Origin: an uncultured Cryptobacterium sp.
GTDB lineage: Bacteria > Actinomycetota > Coriobacteriia > Coriobacteriales > Eggerthellaceae
Length of the DNA stretch: 12,784 nt
Direction: 5' to 3'
Assembly: GCA_900554685.1 (NCBI GenBank)
Contig: USIG01000035.1
Span: 1 to 12,784, forward strand
A program made the position numbers and the translations under genes. Every line of letters starts with the position of its first letter. Position 1 is the first letter of the stretch. Under the pieces are notes generated by a model. That model had not been told where the DNA came from. It was given only the letters and a program-made list of their open reading frames with translations, and ran no database searches. This document shows positions 7,158-12,784 of the stretch, one piece after another.

Positions 7158-7739
7158 ATGGGATCGCTTTCAAAAGGATGGCATCATTTTTGCACCATTA
7201 CTCATCATAAAGTGCTTGTTATGCGTCACTGCTTCAAAGTTGGTTTGTATTGGCAGGGCCTTGTACACGATCTATCGAAATATTCCCTTACGGAATTTCG
7301 CGTAGGTGTTCATTATTATCAAGGCGATAGAAGTCCTAATACAGCAGAGCGTGCAGATATTGGTTATTCAACGGCCTGGATGCATCACAAGGGGCGTAAT
7401 AAACACCATTATGAGTACTGGATTGACATGAAGGCGAACCGCGATGCAACGTTTGAAGGTAAGCCTATTCCTACTCGTTATGTGGTGGAAATGTTTTGCG
7501 ATCGTGTAGCGGCAAGTAAGGTCTATCAGCAAGATGCCTATAAAGATGATAGTGCACTTACCTATTTTCACTTAGAACAAAGCGCACAGGGAGATTTACT
7601 CTTTCATCCAGAATCCCAAGAGCTTCTTGAGAAAATGCTTACATGGCTTGCCGAAGAGGGAGAAAAGGCTGCCTTTGCGCGTATTCGAAAAGATATCGTA
7701 AAGGCGCGCTATACAACACCTTCCACTAAACGGTTTTGA
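7158..7739 (+). CDS. DUF5662 family protein, HD-like
   Basis: This is a conserved protein of unknown function that I assign to the DUF5662 family from its overall pattern (FCTITHHKVLVMRHCFK, GLVHDLSKYS, HHKGRNKHHYEYW). No function is established. The 193 residues are rich in His and Asp: H16/H17, H24, H37-D38, H76/H77, H83/H84 and D115. This order resembles the H...HD...D metal-binding arrangement of HD phosphohydrolases, so a metal-dependent hydrolase is a reasonable inference. No signal peptide or membrane segment is visible. I chose the ATG at 7158, with AGGAA upstream, because it gives 8 bases of spacing after the HAD stop. A TTG at 7125 would add 11 residues overlapping the HAD gene. Co-transcription with the phosphatase suggests a shared pathway. 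Confidence 0.82.
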   Translation: MGSLSKGWHHFCTITHHKVLVMRHCFKVGLYWQGLVHDLSKYSLTEFRVGVHYYQGDRSPNTAERADIGYSTAWMHHKGRNKHHYEYWIDMKANRDATFEGKPIPTRYVVEMFCDRVAASKVYQQDAYKDDSALTYFHLEQSAQGDLLFHPESQELLEKMLTWLAEEGEKAAFARIRKDIVKARYTTPSTKRF

Positions 7740-7754
7740 GATTTTGCCCCTTCG

Positions 7755-7797
7755 AAAAGTACACCCCGTAAAAGCAGGGGATACTTTTACGGGGTGC
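7755..7797. terminator. Shared inverted repeat between DUF5662 gene and cysE
   Basis: CACCCCGTAAAAG (7762-7774) pairs perfectly with CTTTTACGGGGTG (7784-7796), 13 bp with a 9-base loop, midway between convergent genes. An alternative, mutually exclusive fold pairs AAAAGTA/CCCC (7755-7767) with GGGG/TACTTTT (7777-7788). Neither strand has a long T-run outside the perfect stem. It probably acts in both directions. Confidence 0.65.
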
Positions 7798-7827
7798 AAG
7801 GATGATAAAAGTTAATCTTGAAAAGGT

Positions 7828-8760
7828 TTATTCCCAGCCGGTTGCGTTTTTGGGTTTAGGTTGGCGAACATTGATGCGCTGTCCTTCTAAGGTTACGCGA
7901 GAATTAGCGGGAACTGATTCGGTAACAAAAGCGCTGCCTGCGATAACGCTACCTTCACCTACTACGGTCTCACCGCCAAGAACACTTGCGTTTGAGTAAA
8001 TAGTAACGTTGTCTTCAATGGTGGGATGACGCTTTACCCCTGCAAGCTTTTGACCAGCACGGGTGGAAAGTGCTCCTAAGGTTACGCCTTGATAGATTTT
8101 GACATGGTTGCCAATAGTGGTGGTTTCTCCGATAACAACGCCTGTTGCATGGTCAATGAAGAAGTATTCGCCGATAGTGGCGCCTGCATTGATATCAACA
8201 CCTGTGCCGCTGTGAGCATATTCGGTCATGATGCGTGGAATGAGAGGTACGCGCTGCAGATAGAGTTCATGGGCGATGCGGTATACAAAGATGGCAAAAA
8301 ATCCCGGGTAAGAAAAGATAATCTCTTCCTTGCTTTGAGCTGCGGGGTCTCCATCGAAGGCAGCCTGTACATCGGTAAGCAGTATGCGCTGAATTTCAGG
8401 AAGCTTTTCAAAGAAGTTTTTGCAGATCTCATCTACGCGTGCATCAACTTCTTCTTCGCATGCGGTGCATTTTTGTGGATCGTTATTGTCGCGTGCGCAG
8501 CGAAATGCGAGTGCCTCATAGAGCTGCTTGCGAAGAGCATCTTCAATGCGAATAAGGGTTTCACCAATGAAGTACTCAGGATTGGTTCCTGTGGGGGTTT
8601 CGTCGCCAAAGTAGCGAGGAAACATTACGCGTCGGATGTCCTTGATAATGCTGATAATGGCCTTTTTATTGGGGAAGTGTTTATCAGGATCGGTAAAAAA
8701 GATTTCTGGCGTACTGTAATTTTTAGCGATTGCGCCAACAATAGTATCGAGATTATCCAT
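7828..8760 (-). CDS. cysE: Serine O-acetyltransferase (EpsC-type)
   Basis: This enzyme acetylates L-serine with acetyl-CoA to O-acetylserine, the carbon skeleton for cysteine. The 310 residues comprise an N-terminal alpha-helical domain (about 1-175) and a C-terminal left-handed beta-helix of hexapeptide repeats (about 187-290). Catalytic candidates are D189 (GVDINAG) and H204 (IDHATGVVIGE), and the second conserved His is H245 (KRHPTI). The usual DIHP is replaced by DINAG, as in some EpsC-type enzymes. FDGDPAA near residue 135 is typical of this group. The N-terminal domain carries four cysteines, C88, C98, C101 and C113, including a CxxC. No cysK is adjacent, so O-acetylserine is used by a sulfhydrylase encoded elsewhere. 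The ATG (8760-8758) has AGAGG upstream. A plus-strand ORF of 224 residues over this gene is an antisense shadow. Confidence 0.93.
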   Translation of the reverse strand: MDNLDTIVGAIAKNYSTPEIFFTDPDKHFPNKKAIISIIKDIRRVMFPRYFGDETPTGTNPEYFIGETLIRIEDALRKQLYEALAFRCARDNNDPQKCTACEEEVDARVDEICKNFFEKLPEIQRILLTDVQAAFDGDPAAQSKEEIIFSYPGFFAIFVYRIAHELYLQRVPLIPRIMTEYAHSGTGVDINAGATIGEYFFIDHATGVVIGETTTIGNHVKIYQGVTLGALSTRAGQKLAGVKRHPTIEDNVTIYSNASVLGGETVVGEGSVIAGSAFVTESVPANSRVTLEGQRINVRQPKPKNATGWE

Positions 8761-9095
8761 TGATGCCTCTTTCGTTTGTAGGCGGTTTTCAAATTCCTTT
8801 ATTGAGTAAGTTTCTCTATCTTAACGGTTATTGCATTGCTTGGTTCTTAAAACCTTAAGGATCGGCAATGATCATCTACAAAATACGTAAGTCCGTAGAC
8901 AAATTTAGATACCATCTCCGCTGCGTTTAACGTATTCTTGTAAGCACTATAAAAATACACGCTCATAAGCATTTTCCTTAATGCAGCAAAGGATTAAAAC
9001 TTTGGCGTGAAGCAAAGACAAAAAAGTAAGCGCTGTGCTGCTAGTGATTACTTAAACATGCAAAAGCATGTTCGTGTGATTAGGGGGCCGTTTAC
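8761..9095. other. Non-coding divergent intergenic region, cysE / degV
   Basis: These 335 bases between the divergent cysE and degV genes hold no convincing ORF. They should contain both promoters. The clearest plus-strand -10-like element is TATAAA (8948-8953), with only a poor -35 upstream. Inverted 7-mers AATACGT (8882-8888) and ACGTATT (8930-8936) flank the centre, and CCTTAAGG occurs near 8853-8860. No T-box or known riboswitch consensus was recognised on either strand. Confidence 0.6.
9055..9072 (+). promoter_or_regulatory. Hairpin/palindrome just upstream of degV
   Basis: AACATGC (9055-9061) and GCATGTT (9066-9072) form a perfect 7-bp stem with an AAAA loop, ending 23 bases before the GTG start and just before the TAGGGGG ribosome binding site. 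It could be a leader hairpin or an operator. Confidence 0.4.
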
Positions 9096-9971
9096 GTGAT
9101 TCGAATACTAGTTGATTCAGGATCTGAGTATTTGCCTAAAAAAGCACAGGAAAAAGGTATAGAGGTTCTTCCTATTGTTACCAATGTTGGTGGAACCGAT
9201 TATCGCGATGGCATCGATTTGGGGCGCGATGAGTTTTTCGAACTTTTAGAAGAGACGGGTCTCTTTCCGAGTACTTCACAAATTACCCCTCATACGTTTG
9301 CGGAAACATTTAAGCAAGCACGCGATGCGGGAGATGAGGTAATTGCTCTCATCTTATCTTCAGCGCTCAGCGGTACCTATCAAAATGCTTGTATGGCACA
9401 GGCGATGGTCGGCGGTGAGGGAATTTATGTTATTGACTCTCTTACGGCAACCTATCCGATCAGTATTTTGGCTGACTATGCGGCGCGACTTCGTGATGAG
9501 GGGTGGGAAGCAAAGCGTATTGTAGAGGCTCTTGAGGAGCTTAAAGGTTCAGTAAAAGTTATTGCTATGGTCGACACCCTTGAATACCTTCAACGTGGTG
9601 GACGTATACCAAAGGCTGCGGCAAAAATTGGCGAAGCTGCTAAGCTCAAGCCAGTCATTTCGGTTACTGAAAAAGGCGATCTTGCGATGGTGGGAGCATG
9701 CCTTGGGCGTAAACGGGCTTTTGACACCATTATGAAGTATCTTGATTCTCTTGAAATTGATGAGCGCTTTCCGGTGTATGCCATTTATTCGTATGGCACA
9801 AAGAATTGCGAACGATTAGAAGAGAGATTGGCAGATGCTGGCATCTCAGTAACTGAGCGCCGTCAAATAGGCTATGTAATTGGTTCTCATATTGGTCCTA
9901 ACGCATGTGGAGTGGTGTTTGTCGAAAAGAAACCCGCAAAGGGGAGAATCGCTTCCTTGTTCAAGAGGTAG
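9096..9971 (+). CDS. DegV family fatty-acid-binding protein
   Basis: DegV/FakB-type proteins bind a fatty acid. Characterised FakB members present it to the kinase FakA for phosphorylation, but many DegV paralogues have no assigned partner. The 291 residues are family length. Motifs are the N-terminal VDSGSEYLP, PSTSQ (58-62, whose Thr/Ser contact the carboxylate in FakB), LSSALSGTYQNA (87-98), the VIDSLT segment, and DTLEYLQRGGRI (160-171). A C-terminal GPNACGVVF matches the usual HxGPxxxGxxF. No fakA-like gene is in view. The start is GTG at 9096 after a strong TAGGGGG Shine-Dalgarno, and it puts the first beta strand (IRILVDS) at the N-terminus. It shares a terminator with the convergent symporter gene. 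Confidence 0.9.
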   Translation: MIRILVDSGSEYLPKKAQEKGIEVLPIVTNVGGTDYRDGIDLGRDEFFELLEETGLFPSTSQITPHTFAETFKQARDAGDEVIALILSSALSGTYQNACMAQAMVGGEGIYVIDSLTATYPISILADYAARLRDEGWEAKRIVEALEELKGSVKVIAMVDTLEYLQRGGRIPKAAAKIGEAAKLKPVISVTEKGDLAMVGACLGRKRAFDTIMKYLDSLEIDERFPVYAIYSYGTKNCERLEERLADAGISVTERRQIGYVIGSHIGPNACGVVFVEKKPAKGRIASLFKR

Positions 9972-9980
9972 ATAAGAAAC

Positions 9981-10012
9981 AAAGCCGTCCAGAGCTTATC
10001 TGGGCGGCTTTT
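9981..10012. terminator. Bidirectional terminator, degV / symporter
   Basis: GCCGTCCAG (9984-9992) pairs with CTGGGCGGC (10000-10008), nine pairs with one wobble and a 7-base loop, followed by TTTT on the plus strand. Read on the minus strand, the same stem is followed by CTTTGTTTCTT, so it can serve both convergent genes. Confidence 0.85.
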
Positions 10013-10063
10013 ACGTGAGTGCAAGAACTTTTTATTATAGAGAGTTCAAGTTCTGCTTGTGCG

Positions 10064-11485
10064 TTATTTTGAAGCGACTGTTGGAATAGGGGTTTCATCA
10101 ACCTCATCTAGGTTGTCGTCATAGACGTAATACTTTGTTTCTTTGGCGATCATACCTGAAAGGAGCAAAACCATAATGATGTTTGGAATTGCCATAAGTG
10201 CGTTACCAATGTCTGAAATAGTCCATACGATATCGCCAACGCCGATCGCGCCTAAGAAGGCCACAATAACATAGATGATCTGGTAGGGTTTGATGGCTCG
10301 CTTTCCGAAAAGATAGGTGATGCAGCGGCTTCCGTAGTAAGACCATCCCAGGATAGTCGAGTAGGAAAAGCTGATCATGCCTAGGACCAGCAACGGGGTG
10401 CCAATATAGGGGATCTGTGCAAAGGCGACGCTGGCAAGCTGAGCGCCGGAAAATACGGAAGGGTTGGCAAGAATTTGTTCTTGTATGTTAGGGAACGCAA
10501 TCATGGTGGAAACCAACACGATGCCCGTCAGTGCGCAGATTACAACGGTAGACCAAAATGTGCCGGTCATTCCGATAAGAGCCTGTTCTGCAGGATTAGG
10601 TGTTTTAGCGGCGGCAGCAACGATTGGGGCCGAACCTAGACCAGATTCGTTTGAGAACAAACCACGTGCGCAGCCAAACTGCAGGGCAACCATAATGCCT
10701 GAGCCAACAGCACCACCAAACGCAGCCTTTGCAGTAAAGGCGCATTCAAAAATTAAGACGATTGCATCCCAAAGATAAGCCCAGTTAAATACCAAAATAA
10801 TAAGGCATCCAACGGCATATCCAATCGCCATGATAGGTACAAGCTTTTCGCATACGTTTGAAATGATTTGTACACCGCCAAAAATGACTATGGCAACCAA
10901 AAAAGCGATGATAAGGCCAATGATCCACGGTTCAATAGAGATACCTGAAGAGGTTAAAATGCCAGTCATCGCCGATGCTTGAACAGCAGATCCCGTGCCA
11001 ATAGCGGCAATTGCGGCAAAAAGGGCAAAGGCAATAGCACCAAGCTTGGCATACCATGGTACCTTGCCATTTTTGGTAAAGCCGCGTTGCCATGCATACA
11101 TAGCACCACCCAGCATATTGCCGTTATGGTCTTTTACACGATATTTAATCGCAACAAATATTTCTGAATACTTAGTGGCAATACCAAAAATACCGGTGAG
11201 CCACATCCAAAAAACAGCACCTGGACCGCCGGCAAGGATTGCGGTGGCAACACCGACAATTGATCCTGTACCAATAGTTGCTGCCAATGCAGTGGCAAGA
11301 GCACCGAAGGCAGTGATATCGCCTTCATTACCTTCCTTTTTTGTGAGGGACATCTTAATTGCCTGGGGAAGGCGTTTTTGAATAAAGCCTGTACGGAATG
11401 TAAGAAAGATATGAGAGCCCAGCAATAAAACAATCATGGCAGGACCCCATACAAAGGCGTCAATTTGATTTAGTAATTCAACCAT
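10064..11485 (-). CDS. Sodium:alanine/glycine symporter, AGCS family
   Basis: This is a cytoplasmic-membrane importer of alanine or glycine driven by sodium (AgcS/DagA/AlsT family). The 473 residues are highly hydrophobic, with roughly eleven membrane segments. Family signatures from the chosen start are IGTGSIVGVATAI (about 71-83) followed by GGPGAVFWMW (86-95), TKYSEIF, and later GLFSNESGLGSAPI. The position usually read as Asn in GTGN is Ser here. An acidic C-terminal tail (DDNLDEVDE) ends in the cytoplasm. I chose the ATG at 11485-11483 with GAAAGAC upstream, over a TTG seven codons earlier that lacks a ribosome binding site. A sigma-70-like promoter and two palindromes lie upstream, suggesting regulated expression. 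Which amino acid is carried cannot be read from sequence. Confidence 0.92.
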   Translation of the reverse strand: MVELLNQIDAFVWGPAMIVLLLGSHIFLTFRTGFIQKRLPQAIKMSLTKKEGNEGDITAFGALATALAATIGTGSIVGVATAILAGGPGAVFWMWLTGIFGIATKYSEIFVAIKYRVKDHNGNMLGGAMYAWQRGFTKNGKVPWYAKLGAIAFALFAAIAAIGTGSAVQASAMTGILTSSGISIEPWIIGLIIAFLVAIVIFGGVQIISNVCEKLVPIMAIGYAVGCLIILVFNWAYLWDAIVLIFECAFTAKAAFGGAVGSGIMVALQFGCARGLFSNESGLGSAPIVAAAAKTPNPAEQALIGMTGTFWSTVVICALTGIVLVSTMIAFPNIQEQILANPSVFSGAQLASVAFAQIPYIGTPLLVLGMISFSYSTILGWSYYGSRCITYLFGKRAIKPYQIIYVIVAFLGAIGVGDIVWTISDIGNALMAIPNIIMVLLLSGMIAKETKYYVYDDNLDEVDETPIPTVASK

Positions 11486-11521
11486 ACAATGTCTTTCGTT
11501 ATGCAAAAGACGGAAAAGATG

Positions 11522-11539
11522 AGGTAATTGAAATCACCT
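11522..11539 (-). promoter_or_regulatory. Imperfect palindrome in symporter leader
   Basis: AGGTAATT (11522-11529) and AATCACCT (11532-11539) match as an inverted repeat at 7 of 8 positions around two bases. It lies downstream of the predicted -10, inside the untranslated leader, where a bound repressor could block transcription. Confidence 0.35.
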
Positions 11540-11569
11540 TAAACTAGGACATAAAAAAGTAGGGGGATG

Positions 11570-11598
11570 ATAACACTCCCGATGACAGAATTAGTCAA
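11570..11598 (-). promoter_or_regulatory. Candidate promoter of the AGCS symporter
   Basis: Read on the minus strand, TTGACT (11598-11593, 5 of 6 to consensus) is followed after 17 bases by TGTTAT (11575-11570, 4 of 6). Transcription would begin near 11563, leaving about 78 bases of leader before the ATG. Confidence 0.5.
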
Positions 11599-11639
11599 GC
11601 TTATCTAAGCGTCTTTTGGGTGTATAGATGCAGGGTAGA

Positions 11640-11657
11640 AAGAAGCATATGCTTCTT
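11640..11657. promoter_or_regulatory. Perfect 18-bp palindrome upstream of symporter promoter
   Basis: AAGAAGCATATGCTTCTT reads identically on both strands. Its centre is about 50 bases upstream of the predicted symporter -35. It is not followed by a T-tract and lies beyond the acpP terminator, so a regulator-binding site is more likely than a terminator. Confidence 0.5.
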
Positions 11658-11730
11658 GAGGTAAGTCTTAAGGGGTAGGTATCTTTTTAGACAATACCTG
11701 TGCTCCTTGAGATATATACTTCAACAAACA

Positions 11731-11773
11731 AAAAGAAAATCGGATAAGGGGCAAACTTATCCGATTTTCTTTT
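11731..11773 (-). terminator. Intrinsic terminator of acpP
   Basis: AAAAGAAAATCGGATAAG (11731-11748) and its exact complement (11756-11773) form a perfect 18-bp stem with a 7-base loop. On the minus strand the stem ends in TTTTCTTTT and continues TGTTTGTTG. It lies 12 bases beyond the acpP stop. Confidence 0.92.
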
Positions 11774-11785
11774 AACAGTTCGTCT

Positions 11786-12007
11786 CTACTTCAGACCGTC
11801 GATATATTCTACGAGATCGCCTACGGTTTCGAGACCTTCAGGTTCACCGAACTCTACTTCGCATTCATCTTCAAGGTCGCAAATAAGCTCAACCATATCA
11901 AGTGAATCGATGCCTAAAGAATCAAATGTTGCGTCTTCAGTAACCTGTTCTGGATCGATATCCAAATTCTCGTGCAGCAGGTTAGTGATAATTTCCATGG
12001 TGTCCAT
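11786..12007 (-). CDS. acpP: Acyl carrier protein
   Basis: This small acidic carrier protein holds growing acyl chains on 4'-phosphopantetheine during fatty acid synthesis. The 73 residues show the attachment motif LGIDSLDMVEL with the modified serine at S35, preceded by ATFDSLGID, and the acidic recognition helix EXXCDLEDE-like region (ELICDLEDECEVEF) and terminal TVGDLVEYI. The ATG at 12007-12005 has AAAGGAT at ideal spacing; an in-frame ATG three codons later has none. No fab genes are adjacent, so it forms its own unit with its own promoter and terminator. A carrier protein for a special pathway cannot be excluded, but nothing nearby suggests one. Confidence 0.92.
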   Translation of the reverse strand: MDTMEIITNLLHENLDIDPEQVTEDATFDSLGIDSLDMVELICDLEDECEVEFGEPEGLETVGDLVEYIDGLK

Positions 12008-12032
12008 GTAACTATCCTTTCTTAGTGCAAGG

Positions 12033-12052
12033 GGCAGATTGAGCTATCTGCC
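12033..12052 (-). other. Hairpin in acpP 5' leader
   Basis: GGCAGAT (12033-12039) and ATCTGCC (12046-12052) make a perfect 7-bp stem with a 6-base loop. It lies about 25 bases upstream of the acpP start and downstream of the candidate promoter, so it would be in the mRNA leader. Confidence 0.45.
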
Positions 12053-12080
12053 TTATTCGAGTCGTAAATATACGTTGCTT

Positions 12081-12108
12081 ATCTTAGCGGATACCAAAAG
12101 AAAGGCAA
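12081..12108 (-). promoter_or_regulatory. Candidate acpP promoter
   Basis: On the minus strand TTGCCT (12108-12103) is followed after 16 bases by TAAGAT (12086-12081), each 4 of 6 to consensus. The start of transcription would fall about 65-70 bases upstream of the acpP ATG. Confidence 0.4.
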
Positions 12109-12109
12109 A

Positions 12110-12138
12110 TTGAGACATAATGGTACGAGAACAAGAAT
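12110..12138 (+). promoter_or_regulatory. Candidate methyltransferase promoter
   Basis: TTGAGA (12110-12115, 5 of 6) and AAGAAT (12133-12138, 4 of 6) are 17 bases apart, facing the methyltransferase gene and back-to-back with the acpP promoter. Confidence 0.4.
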
Positions 12139-12227
12139 GTCGATGATGCGATAGCGTTTCTTTTAATAAAGCGTAGTAACAAGAATCGTGCTGCAGTGGT
12201 AAAGAGATACCCAAGAAAGAAGAAGCG

Positions 12228-12784
12228 ATGTTTAGCCTTGCAGAACAATGGAGACAAATGGATAAAGCCCGTCGTGCACCTGATGGTGCACAACACTGGG
12301 ATGAACGATCACTGAGCTACGGTAAAGAATCAAATGATACGTATGCCGACGAATTTATACAAAAGATGGGGCTTACCAAGAAAAGTTTCATTTTAGATAT
12401 GGGCTGCGGTACGGGCATGCTTGCCATTCCTCTTGCAAAACAGGGACACGGGGTAATCGCGGCTGACTTTAGTGAAGGTATGCTTGATCGTTTGCGCGAA
12501 GATGCCCGCGCAGCTGGCGTTACAATCCTTGAAGCTCGCATTGATGGCAAAACGGGCAAGTTAGATCTTCCCCGCAAAACCGATCACGGCTCCGCGTCGC
12601 AAAGAACGGCGTCCTTACAAAACGTGGGGGAACGAAGCTCTTGGGAGGGCTATTGCCGAAATGACAGATGGCAAGAGGGTTTTATCATTCCTTTAAAGCT
12701 GAGCTGGAATGATGATTGGTTTTCGCTGGGGATCGATGACAATATGGTAGATGTTGCGCTCGCATCGCGTTCTTTGATTACCCA
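12228..12784 (+). CDS. SAM-dependent methyltransferase (3' partial, probable paired frameshift)
   Basis: This is a class I methyltransferase; the substrate is unknown. The frame from ATG 12228 stays open to the window edge, about 185 residues, so the C-terminus is outside. It shows SAM motif I ILDMGCGTG (55-63), acidic D80 in VIAADFSEGML, and later LSWNDDWFSLGI and VDVALASRS. The stretch of about residues 115-152 is unlike its surroundings: it is rich in Ser/Arg and uses Arg codons AGA and CGA that are rare elsewhere in this window. In the next frame the same bases read TWGNEALGRAIAEMTDG with normal codon use. One base fewer in CCCC (12570-12573) and one more in TTTT (12680-12683) would join all parts smoothly. 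The ribosome binding site is weak (AAGAAGAAG). The methyltransferase call is firm; the middle of the protein as written is probably wrong. Confidence 0.8.
   Translation, partial: MFSLAEQWRQMDKARRAPDGAQHWDERSLSYGKESNDTYADEFIQKMGLTKKSFILDMGCGTGMLAIPLAKQGHGVIAADFSEGMLDRLREDARAAGVTILEARIDGKTGKLDLPRKTDHGSASQRTASLQNVGERSSWEGYCRNDRWQEGFIIPLKLSWNDDWFSLGIDDNMVDVALASRSLIT

Noticed and set aside
8089..8763. 224-codon plus-strand ORF opposite cysE
   Set aside because: It is antisense to a complete serine acetyltransferase, and its composition mirrors complementary codons of the real gene.
10022..10056. AGAACTT/AAGTTCT inverted repeat as a separate symporter terminator
   Set aside because: No T-tract follows on the minus strand, and the adjacent GC-rich hairpin at 9981-10012 is a much better terminator.
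11486..11506. TTG start seven codons upstream for the symporter
   Set aside because: It lacks a ribosome binding site at the right distance, whereas the ATG at 11485 has GAAAGAC.
12084..12296. 70-codon minus-strand ORF between acpP and the methyltransferase
   Set aside because: It covers the divergent promoter region and the methyltransferase start, and resembles no protein family.
12317..12577. 86-codon minus-strand ORF near the right edge
   Set aside because: It overlaps the SAM-binding motif region of the plus-strand methyltransferase, which explains the sequence better.
1..12784. CRISPR array, insertion sequence, prophage or tRNA/rRNA genes
   Set aside because: No direct-repeat array, transposase, integrase or tRNA-like cloverleaf was seen in the gaps; all long stretches are ordinary genes.

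Overview
The window is bacterial chromosome with a dense housekeeping layout. GC is moderate, gaps are short, Shine-Dalgarno sequences are clear, and no mobile-element, CRISPR, tRNA or rRNA signature is visible. Two traits suggest a low-to-mid-GC anaerobic actinobacterium of the Coriobacteriia (Atopobium/Lancefieldella/Olsenella-like): short anaerobe-type LeuC/LeuD subunits, and an aspartyl-tRNA synthetase of apparently non-discriminating type. That placement is inference from protein character and codon use, not from a search.

Bases 1-2870 hold the 3' part of a leucine operon on the plus strand: leuC (5' end outside the window), leuD and leuB, closed by a hairpin terminator. LeuCD isomerise 2-isopropylmalate and LeuB oxidises and decarboxylates the product. 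Bases 2871-6304 hold hisS and aspS, two class II aminoacyl-tRNA synthetase genes in tandem. Each has its own terminator, and aspS is preceded by a structured 208-base gap. Bases 6305-7797 hold a probable two-gene operon: a Cof-type HAD phosphatase and a DUF5662 protein with an HD-like His/Asp pattern. It ends at a long inverted repeat shared with the convergent gene cysE.

cysE (7828-8760, minus) makes O-acetylserine for cysteine synthesis. A 335-base non-coding region separates it from the divergent degV-family gene (9096-9971, plus). degV and the convergent AGCS-type sodium:alanine/glycine symporter gene (10064-11485, minus) share a bidirectional terminator. The symporter has a readable promoter flanked by two palindromes. 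acpP (acyl carrier protein, minus) follows with a perfect 18-bp terminator stem. Divergent from acpP, a SAM-dependent methyltransferase gene runs off the right edge. Its central 110 bases appear to be in the wrong frame between two homopolymer runs.

I found no convincing new multi-gene system. The items most worth a second look are the HAD/DUF5662 pair, the paired frameshift in the methyltransferase, the palindromes around the symporter promoter, and the cysteine cluster in CysE.
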